Position numbers and translations under genes: made by a program. From NCBI RefSeq assembly GCF_001552195.1, contig NZ_BCQS01000033.1:50633-114632 (forward strand): a DNA stretch of 64,000 bases, given 5' to 3'. A model generated the notes under the pieces. The model worked only from the letters and a program-made list of their open reading frames with translations, was not told where the DNA came from and searched no databases. The DNA comes from Actinomadura latina NBRC 106108. GTDB taxonomy: Bacteria; Actinomycetota; Actinomycetes; Streptosporangiales; Streptosporangiaceae. Below, piece after piece: positions 44,901-53,000 of this stretch. How positions within the stretch are numbered: position 1 is the stretch's first letter; the number at the start of each line of letters is the position of its first letter.

Positions 44901-44905
44901 CCCAT
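38951..44905 (-). CDS. Giant P-loop ATPase (putative conflict-system protein)
   Basis: Protein of 1,984 aa, not assignable to a named family. The N-terminus has a CEACQ pair and a helical region; a disordered Pro/Ala/Glu stretch lies near residues 385-480; then long helical and coiled segments to about 1,150; a Rossmann-like region near 1,170-1,280; and an AAA/STAND-type ATPase with an FYGR entry motif, Walker A GGRQLGKS (Lys near 1,334) and Walker B LLILLDEADAF (near 1,412). Winged-helix-like and helical regions follow. Its stop overlaps the beta-CASP start, so the pair is one unit. The frame extends to an ATG at 44980; 44905 is preferred for the N-terminal Cys motif. Likely defence or stress surveillance (inference). 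Confidence 0.75.
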   Translation of the reverse strand: MGHGSRCEACQGGAAPFGALGGRVGDLTGLEDAALAAVSAEDVREVLRLGPPELQRAVLDVVRLGGAKKIPAGAPEQVLRTLRHGDQRRRGHLRVYLGGVFVHGFGNADELGADDCARLLGAGTAAEVLERAPGLRSLLGWDAPVAFVRWGLVRVIVEDRPLAVVALGLLAAEPAERMPGARALWEALREEHPELPERPVGMLEMRAIAAGEQEAAPDPERLEAELEELRGRFVTAADAAERVAGCLRDGHRPDDGDLVAVQCVAADFDGLGAQILPGERPAGLDELAALVRAAAEAGRRDARVRALRRIEGPDSEAELLAELRRAADGGDDELAVLAELVQVRAEDRLRAPALAERARAELPGRWHRLIDLALVGELAIGDAPGDEPGPGSVEPQVPGRVDGPPAAEASGPAEMAAGTSAPVQETAAPEPVTTGDRVVGVPAPREAPVAETVRDERRAEDDALDAFLEGAVGVQPQPAARVERRRDRAARPAGETPPEPEASETGLADELVRAEDAALRDRRFGLAGWLRKAAGRPDAEVDARWCAALAPEMGVYAGSLSAEFAAASRDLDAKALADDPAGGVLAWAAAIRAGLVYPETARVVECLNVVVSGQAVLKECGEAFAQAARAGVYLGPGMDGWIRGAAELAQARGDASRDAARLLEEAPHRTVKLARATEVWKALLPADGELRRLLRPAAEDDAARAAEVAAEVVRLRGGAGVDRLIDETDKRVNGPKKGKPIIAGARRRLRELIDDALGTAGRWAAAVKEHEDAASGDRDWRVVPLRQLRDAVTGRRAEIDAALAALAGTAGEAAADAARYLLGGAFALLDGAKPAETEPPAAHVRNRDLLPAPGLALDPRTLEPAGELALADLAAVAHAGPPDWARVFEARAARLDHGGTRAVVSVLETLDAEAASRLRARRDELVGDARDRRDERVERLRDLIAMSRRDGLLTEGEEREAEEAVRLLTAGDRHDFDRIGRELDALRARLERLCDASVAAAREALAEARRAGDLRAADIERIEDHIEGRDLTTAREFIAQLKAGRQLPEKAESPDFERFYPAFPDVFHRHSRQTGKRARKQETSGYIDALKDALIAGRDVAEPDLYGLLAGAGIDIRDMREASRRVAGEGLRKWVTLREGRSKSPGNLRSLIDAMLKMVGLEGTHGDADQGPDRMWIVLDDVRHVGSVGGALLPAFGSQKSPSGGRLRLLLHWGRPGPQQLVDLLNGQPEGETVLVLYFGVLSADDRAQLGEAARKRRAPVAGVLDDAAIAYLACRPQDWSVAVALMAPFTATDPYTPTGGVPEEMFYGRSEQLRKVTDRRGPSFVFGGRQLGKSALLRKAERDLASDPNRTVILETIQTVGKVRSISLWPILGDRLAKAGVVRSGLTGRDQVIDAVRGWAAADGNRQLLILLDEADAFLNRDAERGRFEDVTALRTLMEDTGRRVKVVWAGLHQTARFHGLPNQPLAQLGEPIAIGPLDPQDAFDLLVRPLATLGFTFPETLAARVIAEANNAPALVQLFAGNLLARLRETPRPLPYEITREDVAEVWRDQKLVDGFQKRFDYTLTLDKRYKVIAYTVALHALDDGAGEALTVRQLREECRYWWARGFENCSGDDFRSLLDECVNLGVLGVDDGRYRLRTPHVLRLLGGVREIENVLESAADFDGPDEFDAHSYRMPHLSGPDRAPLSIGQITGLLRPGRLVHVVAGSAALHAERVAASLQAMPSDRSDLEIRVVRPGEGTFDSAVLRARRHPGHDVIVADLHAARDGEPFERRFAEARHAVADRSGEGTLSVVLVAGPAAAAGWLRYAADDDVELVPLRRFDGAAIRQWMLEDSLGFPDDAGQRELVRRTGGWPTLVGRVVTGLAGRDRDQALDEVLRQVRAKPAAFLDDTGVLADPCLAAAWRVLVEEDDRGTAEDLAALLTLYGEEGTDGLTSADLREHGYDGTADLVEALRVLGALESADGVLGCEPVLAGATRRAAAG

Positions 44906-45322
44906 GTCGCCCCGCCTCTCCGCCTGCACACTCTGCGACCACTCGACAACAAGGTAACGCGACACGCTGACATTCGTCATCAAAACATAAATACAGTGTT
45001 GATCGAATTCACATTACCCACCCTGACCGTACCTCCCCACTCGACCGCTGACCTGCACAGCCGTTCGGCCTTCGCCGCCCGCGGCCACTACCGGTCACGT
45101 GCCGCTAAATCACATTTTGTCGCCCCCTGGGCGCGACGCCCGCTACCCTCGCCCCCACGCCGGTGCTAATCTCCGCGTTGATCGAGTTCACGCCACCGCC
45201 TGTTCTCGGCGGCCGCCTGAACACGTGCACGGCGCAGGCCGTCCACCGGCGTCGCGGCACACCAGAAAGGGCCGGTTCCCCCTCGTGCATCCTCCGTCGT
45301 CACACCGTCACGGCGGCCGGAC
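44906..45322. other. Divergent control region between the ATPase and kinase units
   Basis: About 417 bases, AT-richer in the middle (44975-45015). It contains two copies of GTTGATCGARTTCAC, at 44998-45012 and 45177-45191, differing at one position. Each is preceded by a TANNNT-like -10 (TACAGT at 44992-44997; TAATCT at 45167-45172). These may be tandem, similarly regulated start sites for the rightward kinase operon. No small gene is convincing here. Confidence 0.5.
45177..45191 (+). promoter_or_regulatory. Second copy of GTTGATCGARTTCAC element
   Basis: GTTGATCGAGTTCAC four bases after TAATCT, 131 bases before the kinase ATG. Its partner at 44998-45012 has A for G in the GAATTC centre and follows TACAGT directly. 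The shared distance to a -10-like box suggests a binding site just downstream of two promoters. Confidence 0.4.
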
Positions 45323-47113
45323 ATGACCGCCCGCAAGCCGCTGACCTCGCGCGATCCTGAGAGCATCGGCGGCCACCGGCTGATCGAACGGCTCGGCGAG
45401 GGCGGCCAGGGCATCGTCTACCTCGCCGAGGACGAGACCGGCGGCCGGGTCGCCCTGAAGGTCCTGCACGACCGCGGCGGCTCCCGCGACGCCTTCCTCA
45501 AGGAGATCGCGGCGGCCCGCAAGGTCGCCTCCTTCTGCACGGCCGAGATCCTGCACGCCGGCGAGGACGACGGCCTCCCCTACGTCGTCACCGAGTTCAT
45601 CGACGGCCCGTCCCTCCGCGAACTGGTCGAGGAGAAGGGCCCGCAGGCCGGCCCCACCCTGTACCGCCTCGCGATCGGCACGGCGACCGCACTCGCCGCC
45701 ATCCACCGGGCGGGCATCGTCCACCGCGACTTCAAACCCGGCAACGTCCTGGTCGGCCCGGACGGCCCCCGCGTCATCGACTTCGGCGTGGCCCGCTTCC
45801 TGGACGCCACGGTGACCGCCTCCAGCACCGTGATCGGCACACCGTCCTACATGGCCCCGGAACAACTCGCCGGCGACCCGGTCGGCCCCGCCGCCGACGT
45901 GTTCGCCTGGGGCGCGACCATCGCCTACGCCGCGAACGGCCGCCCGCCCTACGGCCAGGACACCATCCCCGCCGTCATGAACCGCATCGTCAAGGGCAAA
46001 CCCGACCTTGGCGGCCTGAGCGGCCCGCTACGCGACCTCGTAGCCCAGGCCCTGCACAAGGACGCGCCCAAACGCCCCCACAGCCGCGACATCCTGCTCC
46101 GCCTTCTCGAACACTCCCAAGGCCCGATAGCCGCCCCCGAAGCCCTGGCCCAAGGCCGCGCCCTGGCCATGGCCGACGACATAACCCTCACCACCGACCG
46201 CACCGCCCGCTGGGCCACCGTCAAACTCCCGTTGCCGAACGGCCCCGCCAAACGCCCGGTCTCCCATCGCACGGCTCTCGCAATAGGCGCTCTGACCGTG
46301 GTCGCCCTGCTTGCCGGAACCGCCGTGATGGCCGCTGCCCGCAATGCTGATGAACGGCCCCGTAGCGCGGGCGCTTCCCCTTTCGACAGCACGTCGCAGC
46401 CGACGGCCGCCGTCCAGCGGCCCCCATCCACCGCGCCCCGAACGGGCCCGCCGACCACACCGGCAGCGGTCGGTGCGGCCATCGACGCGGCGGTCTCCGC
46501 GCAGAAGAGCGCCGCATTCACGGCGGAAGGCCGCATGGGGGAGAGCGCGGACGCGTTCGACGCCGAGGGCACGCTCTACTACCAGCCCGGCAAGAGCACT
46601 AATTACAACCTCGAGGTGCGGACCGAACTCTTCGGTGACCTGTACACCGACCTTTCGGGGCCACGGATAATACTTCTGGGCAACTGCGCCTACTTCCGCG
46701 CGAGCCCGAGAACCTGCCAGCCCATCGACGCCGACTCCCTCCGCACGGGCGACAACATTCTCGCCTGGGCTGCGGCAGAAGTGAGGTGGGTTTCGTCCCC
46801 ATACAACATTGTGGAACTCCTCCGGAAAACACCATCTCTCCGCCGGAGCGCGGAGGCCGGAAGGATCACCTACCGCGGCACCGCAGCGGCCGTACGGCTC
46901 GTGTCCGACGGCCCTGTCGCCCCGTTCTACCGAGCTTTCGGCAGCAACCTCACCCAGGCCACTTACACCCTGGTCACCGGTCTCGATCACCTTCCCGAGC
47001 GCCTGGAGATCGATCTGTCGAGCAAGGTCACGACGGCTCCCGCCTCCCATTCGCTCTACTCCGTCACCTACCGTGACTGGGGAAAGACCGGCACCATCAC
47101 CCGCTCGTATTGA
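45323..47113 (+). CDS. PknB-type Ser/Thr protein kinase, membrane-anchored
   Basis: Transmembrane Ser/Thr kinase (596 aa). Kinase domain residues ~17-265: Gly loop GEGGQG (25-30), catalytic Lys46 (VALKVL), HRDFKPGN with Asp136, DFG at 153-155, and GTPSYMAPE. One membrane segment (~316-337) leads to a Pro/Thr-rich linker and an extracytoplasmic ~200-residue domain resembling LppX/LprG-like lipoprotein folds (AFTAEGRMGESADAFDAEGTLYYQPG). Only 36 bases separate it from the DUF262 gene, so it may head the rightward operon and control it by phosphorylation (inference). It could also be an unrelated housekeeping sensor kinase. Confidence 0.88.
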   Translation: MTARKPLTSRDPESIGGHRLIERLGEGGQGIVYLAEDETGGRVALKVLHDRGGSRDAFLKEIAAARKVASFCTAEILHAGEDDGLPYVVTEFIDGPSLRELVEEKGPQAGPTLYRLAIGTATALAAIHRAGIVHRDFKPGNVLVGPDGPRVIDFGVARFLDATVTASSTVIGTPSYMAPEQLAGDPVGPAADVFAWGATIAYAANGRPPYGQDTIPAVMNRIVKGKPDLGGLSGPLRDLVAQALHKDAPKRPHSRDILLRLLEHSQGPIAAPEALAQGRALAMADDITLTTDRTARWATVKLPLPNGPAKRPVSHRTALAIGALTVVALLAGTAVMAAARNADERPRSAGASPFDSTSQPTAAVQRPPSTAPRTGPPTTPAAVGAAIDAAVSAQKSAAFTAEGRMGESADAFDAEGTLYYQPGKSTNYNLEVRTELFGDLYTDLSGPRIILLGNCAYFRASPRTCQPIDADSLRTGDNILAWAAAEVRWVSSPYNIVELLRKTPSLRRSAEAGRITYRGTAAAVRLVSDGPVAPFYRAFGSNLTQATYTLVTGLDHLPERLEIDLSSKVTTAPASHSLYSVTYRDWGKTGTITRSY

Positions 47114-47149
47114 TGCTCGCCCTACGGAACTCCGTTCGGAAGGTTTCCC

Positions 47150-50005
47150 ATGCAGGCCCATGAAGTCGCGTTCTTCAAGCTCATCGAGGGCGAGAAGCAG
47201 TTCCAGATTCCGCTGTACCAGCGCACCTACAGCTGGGGGCATCGGGAATGGGCGCGGCTGTGGGCGGACGTCCTCGAACACGCGGAGATCATCGCGGCCG
47301 GTGAGGACCGGCCGGCGCATTTCATCGGCTCGGTCGTCCTCGCGCCGGGCACGATGTCGGCGGGGGACATCCAGCGGTGGCTGGTCGTCGACGGGCAGCA
47401 GCGGCTCACGACGCTGATGCTCGCGTGCTGCGCACTGCGCGACCGCCTCCAGGACATCTCGCCTCGCGAGGCGGGCCGGATCCACAAGCAGTACCTCGTC
47501 AACGAATACCGCGATGGCCTGGAGCACTTTCGCCTCCTGCCCACCCAGGCCGACCGCGGGGCGTTCGCCGCCTGCATGGAGAGCGAGGCGAGCGCAGGCG
47601 GCAGCGACGGCATCGGCGCCGCCTACCGGTTCTTCAAGCAGGCGCTGATCGACTTCGACCCCGACGGCGACGTGGAGGCGCTCAAGCGGCTGGAGACCGT
47701 CATCCGCAGCCGGCTGTCCGTCGTGGAGATCACCGCCGAGCACGGCGACAACGTCTACCGGATCTTCGAATCCCTCAACAACACCGGCGTCAAGCTCAGC
47801 CAGACCGACCTGCTCCGCAATTACGTCTTCATGCTGCTCCCGACGATCGGCGAGCGCGTTTACACGAAGATCTGGCTGCCCATGCAGCAGGAGCTCGGCG
47901 CCGCAAATCTGGAGCTTCTCGCCTGGCTCGACCTGGTGATCCGCGGCGACTACCGGGCGAAGCAGAGCGAGATCTACCGCGCCCAGCAGCGGCGTCTCGG
48001 CGAGATCGTCCACGGCGGCGGCGAAGAGGCGCTGGAGGGCGAGATCGCCGAACTGTACCGGCGCGGCCGCCTCCTCATGCGCGTCATCGAGCCGGTCCGG
48101 GAGCAGGACGCCGGACTGCGGGCCGCCCTGCTGCGGCTGCACGAATGGGGCGGGCAGATCACTTTCCCGATCGCCCTGCACATGCTCGACCTCCTCGACC
48201 ACGGAAAGACCACGGCCGCGCAGGTCGCCCGTTCCCTCTCTTTCGTCGAGAGTTTCCTCGTCCGCCGGATGATCGCCGGGATACCCACCAACAACCTCAA
48301 CCGGATCCTCAACAGCGCGCCCAAGGAACTGGAGGCGGACCGCCCGATCGACGAGGCCGTGCACCGCTACCTCTCCGGAGAACGCCGCTACTGGCCCTCC
48401 GACGACCAGCTCCGCACGGCCGTCCGGACGAGGCCGTTCTACTGGTCCGGCCGCCCGAGCCAGCGCTTCTTCGTCCTGAAGCGCCTGGAGCAGAGCCACC
48501 AGTCCAGCGAACCGGTCGACTTCGCGGCGGCCAAGCTGACGATCGAGCACATCATGCCGCAGACCGTCACGCAGGACTGGCTGGACCTGCTGTCCACCGA
48601 GGTGACCGACGAGGACGGCCCCGCAGAGCTGCACGCCGAACTCCTGCACACCCTCGGCAATCTCACCCTGACGGGTGACAACTCGAAGCTCTCCAACCAC
48701 CCGTTCCAGCGCAAGCAGGAGATCCTCGACGCCAGCGCGCTGCACATGAACCGCGAGATCGCCGACGCGCCCAGCTGGGGCAAAGCGCAGATCCTGGCCC
48801 GCGCCGAGGCGCTGACCGAACGCTGCGTCGCGCTCTGGCCGGCACCGCTGCCCGGCGGTTCCGACCTCGAGGACGAGCGCCGCACCTGGGTGCAGCTCCG
48901 GCGCGTGCTCGCCGAACTCCCCACCGGCTCGTGGACGACGTTCGGCGACCTGGCCACCGTCATCGGCTCCTCCCCCGCCGGCATCGGCACCTACCTGGCG
49001 TCCCGCACCGGCCTGGAGAACGCACACCGGGTCCTCACCTCGGAGGGAACGGTGTCGCCCTCGTTCCGCTGGCCGGACGGCCGCGCCGAGACGCCCCGCG
49101 CCGTCCTGGAGACCGAAGGCGTGACCTTCTCCGCCGGCGGCACCGCCGACCCCGCCCAGCGCCTCACCGCGGAGTCCCTCGCGAGAGCCATCGGCATGGA
49201 CACCCCCGACGACGCCGACGACGACCCGGACCGGCTCCGCGGTCGCTTCGAAGCCCAACTCTCCGTCCACGGAGACGAGACCGCCGCACTGGCCGCCCGG
49301 GTCATCCAGCACTGGGATGAGAAGGGCGGCAACATCGACTTCGGAGGCAGCAAGGCCGCTCCGAGCTGCTACCCGTGGCTGGAGAACCCCACGGACGCCC
49401 GCGACTGGATCTGGCCCGTCGTCCTCTACCCGCGCAACGCCACCGTCGAGGTGGTCTTCCAGTACCTCGCCAATCGTCCTCCCTTCGACGACACGGCGCT
49501 ACGCGAGGAATTCCGCCAGCGCCTCAACCGGATCGACGGCGTCGCCATCCCCGAAGACCGCCTGACCAAGCGCCCCAGCTTCCCCATCAGCGCCCTTTCC
49601 GGCGACGGCATGAAGCACTTCATCGAGGCACTCGACTGGTTCATGGACCAGGTCGGCACCGCCCGTCCCCGCGAAGGAGCCCCGGCCACCGAGCCAGACG
49701 ACGCGAACCTCACCGCCGAATTCCACAGCGCGATGCTGCTGCTCTACACCCGCACGAAAATCGAAGCCGACTACAACGCGTCCGCCTTCCTCAGCATGGT
49801 CACCGAATACGGCGGCGTGGGCGCGGCCAAGCGCCTCCTCGCCTCCCCGCACATCTCCGACGGCTTCGCCGCCCTCCACGACCGCAAGCGCCTCGACCTC
49901 TCCGTAGAAGCCCACGTCACCGACTTCCGCTTCACAACCCTCTTCACCGAAGAAGAACAGGCCCGAGCCACCCACCGCCTAACCGAATCCGGCTACACCC
50001 CCTGA
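47150..50005 (+). CDS. DUF262-DUF1524 (GmrSD-like) multidomain restriction protein with ATL-like domain
   Basis: Multidomain protein (951 aa). DUF262 at the N-terminus (IPLYQRTYSW at 20-29, DGQQRLTT at 81-88), the GmrS/DndB-like NTP-using sensor; DUF1524 HNH-type nuclease with the active-site His467 (TIEHIMPQ) and LGNLTLTGDNSKLSN. At ~580-650 comes a segment like alkyltransferase-like DNA-binding domains (LPTGSWTTFGDLATVIGSSPAGIGTYLA...AHRVL...SPSFRW), lacking the methyl-accepting Cys. An uncharacterised domain follows (~690-830), and a C-terminal ~95-residue tail (FHSAMLLLYTRTKIEADYNASAFLSMV) seen on other restriction-type proteins. GmrSD enzymes cut modified phage DNA. The helicase gene follows 22 bases on. 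Confidence 0.88.
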   Translation: MQAHEVAFFKLIEGEKQFQIPLYQRTYSWGHREWARLWADVLEHAEIIAAGEDRPAHFIGSVVLAPGTMSAGDIQRWLVVDGQQRLTTLMLACCALRDRLQDISPREAGRIHKQYLVNEYRDGLEHFRLLPTQADRGAFAACMESEASAGGSDGIGAAYRFFKQALIDFDPDGDVEALKRLETVIRSRLSVVEITAEHGDNVYRIFESLNNTGVKLSQTDLLRNYVFMLLPTIGERVYTKIWLPMQQELGAANLELLAWLDLVIRGDYRAKQSEIYRAQQRRLGEIVHGGGEEALEGEIAELYRRGRLLMRVIEPVREQDAGLRAALLRLHEWGGQITFPIALHMLDLLDHGKTTAAQVARSLSFVESFLVRRMIAGIPTNNLNRILNSAPKELEADRPIDEAVHRYLSGERRYWPSDDQLRTAVRTRPFYWSGRPSQRFFVLKRLEQSHQSSEPVDFAAAKLTIEHIMPQTVTQDWLDLLSTEVTDEDGPAELHAELLHTLGNLTLTGDNSKLSNHPFQRKQEILDASALHMNREIADAPSWGKAQILARAEALTERCVALWPAPLPGGSDLEDERRTWVQLRRVLAELPTGSWTTFGDLATVIGSSPAGIGTYLASRTGLENAHRVLTSEGTVSPSFRWPDGRAETPRAVLETEGVTFSAGGTADPAQRLTAESLARAIGMDTPDDADDDPDRLRGRFEAQLSVHGDETAALAARVIQHWDEKGGNIDFGGSKAAPSCYPWLENPTDARDWIWPVVLYPRNATVEVVFQYLANRPPFDDTALREEFRQRLNRIDGVAIPEDRLTKRPSFPISALSGDGMKHFIEALDWFMDQVGTARPREGAPATEPDDANLTAEFHSAMLLLYTRTKIEADYNASAFLSMVTEYGGVGAAKRLLASPHISDGFAALHDRKRLDLSVEAHVTDFRFTTLFTEEEQARATHRLTESGYTP

Positions 50006-50027
50006 CGCGCCTCGTTTGGAGACCCGC

Positions 50028-53000
50028 ATGAGCGATCACGACCTCCGCTATGAACCTCCCGGCAAGGGCTGGGGCTGGCTCACGACATTGGCCCCGGCCA
50101 GTTGTCTAGTCATCGGGAACACACCTGATGGTGAGCGTGACGCGATCTGCGCGGTTGCTGCGGACGTTCGTGAGATACCAGCGAGTCCCCTCGCGCAGGC
50201 GGTGATGCGTCGCGGGGGTTATGCCTTCCGCAAGAACGAGAAGTGGTATGCGCTCGTCGTGTGGGCCGGCCTGAATCCTGGGCCTCCGGATACGGGGAAT
50301 AAGCGCTCCAATCACAATGACCACCTTGAAATGGCCATGCTCGCCTATGAGACGCATTGGAAAGAAGGCACCCAGTTCGCCGGCGACTCCCTCTTCCGGG
50401 TCGGTGACATGGTGCAGACAGTCGACACTGGAACGATCGGCCGGATCCGCAACATCTCATCCGGAACGGCGGGTTACTCCTACAACGTCGATGTCGGCGG
50501 TGCGCTCAAGCGGTTCACCCAGCAGGCGCTCACGCGCATCGAAGGGGACCCCAAAGACCCCTCTTTTTGGCTCTCCGCACCACCTGCGGACGCGACCGCG
50601 ACCAGCCTCACGCTGACGTGGACGAAGCTCCGGCACCATCTCACCGACACCCTCTACTCTTTCGCCAGCAGCAAAACGCTCTTCCGCGCCTACCAGTTCA
50701 CGCCCGTGCTCAAACTGCTGAACGGATCGTCCGGGCGCCTGCTCATCGCCGACGAGGTCGGCCTGGGTAAGACGATCGAGGCGGGACTGATCTGGAGTGA
50801 ACTGGAGCAGCGCCTCCACCTCGACCGGGTCCTCGTGGTCGCCCCTTCGGCGCTGACCCGGAAATGGAAGGCGGAGATGTCGCGGCGCTTCGACCGCGAA
50901 CTCGACATCTTGAAGCCGGCGGATCTGGAGAAATTCGCCGCCGGCCTCGCCGACCGGACGGAGCCCGAGCTGCGCGGCATCATCTCCCTGGAATCCTTGC
51001 GAGTAGCGGACAGGGTGCTCACCGAACTCACCGAACTGCACCCGCGGTTCGATCTGGTCATCGTGGACGAGGCCCACTATCTGCGGAACAGGGAGAGCAA
51101 ATCGCACGCGCTCGGCCGCCTGCTGGCCGACTGGTCGGACTATCTCCTCCTGCTGTCCGCCACCCCGCTGAACCTCGGCAACGACGACCTGTTCAATCTG
51201 ATGAGCCTGCTCGACGAGGAGAACTTTGGGGACCGGGCGGTGTTCGAGCAGCAGCTCGAACCGAACCAGGTCCTGAACAAGGTCGCCCGCTCATTGCTGG
51301 ACCAGGGCCTGAGGCGGGAGCCGCGCAAGCTCGACGCCGAACTCGCACGACTCGAAGACACTCGTTTCGGCGCCGCGATCACCGCGCAGGCGGGTTTCAC
51401 CGCCCTGCGACAACTGCTCGCCACCGACCGGCCGCTCGGGCCCCGCGACATCGCGCACGCCCGGCGGTTGCTCGGCGACCTGAACGTCCTGAGCAGTGTC
51501 CTCACCCGTACCCGGAAAGTCGAGGTCACCACCGATTACAAGGCCGTCCGTGAGGCCCGCACCATCAACGTCGACTGGACCCCGGAAGAGAAGGCCTACT
51601 ACGACGGCGTCTACAACTGGTGCATGCGCCGCGCCCGGGAAATGGGCACTCCGCCCGGATTCGCGATGCAGATGCCGCTGCGGCTGGCGGCGAGTTGCAT
51701 ACCCGCATCACAGGAGATGCTGCGGTCGAAGGACCCAGTCCTCTTCCAGCAGAGCCTCGACGATTTCGACGACGAACGCCAGACCTCCCTCAGCGGCGTG
51801 GACGTGCCGCCCGTGGTCGCCGTCCGCCCGTCCACGGACACGAAATACGAGCGGCTGCTGGACACGCTGCGGGAGGTCAGGCAGGCCGGGATCCGGCAAG
51901 CAATGGTCTTCTCCTTCTTCCGGGGAACGCTGCGCTATCTGGGCGACCGGCTCGGCGAGCACTTCAGCGTCCGGGTCATGGACGGTGGCGTCAAGCCGGA
52001 GAACCGGCAGGAGATCATGGACGATTTCCGCGCCGGAAAGTTCGAGCTTCTGCTGCTCAGCGAGGTCGGCTCCGAGGGCCTGGACTTCGAGTTCTGCAAC
52101 GTGCTCGTCAACTACGACCTGCCCTGGAATCCGATGCGCGTCGAGCAGCGCATCGGCCGTCTCGACCGCTTCGGCCAGCAGAACGAGAAGATCTTCGTCT
52201 ACAACATGCACGTGCCCGGCACCATCGAGGCGGACATCTTCGAGCGGCTGTACGCCCGAATCGGGGTGTTCGAGGGGTCGATCGGCGAGCTGGAACCGAT
52301 CCTGCGCAGCGAGGTGGAGAACATCCCCCGCCGGGTCCTGGACCCCAAGCTCGACGCGAAGAGCAGGCAGGCCGAGATCGACCGGATCGCGGCCGCCATC
52401 GAGCAGCGCAGGCACGACACCGAGGGTCTGGACAGATCACGGGCCTTCCTCTCCGGGCTGGACAACCTGCTGGTCGAGGGGCTCACCGAGAAGGGTCTCG
52501 GCAGCGGACGCTTCATCGGGCAGGGCGAAATCCGTCAGATCGTGGCCGAGATGCTGCGGCTTCTCGGTGGCCGGATCGGCCGTCCCGACAGGGACGGCGT
52601 CTTCACCCTCGTCGGTTCCGCGCCGCTCGCCGAGCGGCTCCGCTCCAGCCGCGCCGGGGACGACGGAAGCCGCTATCCCCGCGCCCGCCTGGCCGCCCTA
52701 CTGCAGAACGAGGACCGCATCCGCTGCACGTTCCGGCCTGAGGTGGCGAGCGTCTCCAATGTCGAACTGCTGTCCGCGCGCCACCCGCTCGTGAAGCTCG
52801 CCCTGGAGGTGCTGGAGGCGGAGGGGCTCGCGCTGCAGCGGTTCGGTTCGGTGACCGTCCCCGGCCTGCCGGAGAACGGGCGTTACCTCGTGCGGCTGGA
52901 TCTGGCGGAGACCTCCGGTCTTCGCCCGCTGGTGGAACTGTGGGCGACGGCCATCGACCTCGACACCGGCGAGACGGACGAGGACGCGGGCCGACTCCTC

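Noticed and set aside
48887..49100. Active O6-methylguanine methyltransferase inside the DUF262 protein
   Set aside because: The region resembles the alkyltransferase fold but lacks the PCHR cysteine; AHRV-type sequence fits a non-catalytic ATL-like domain.
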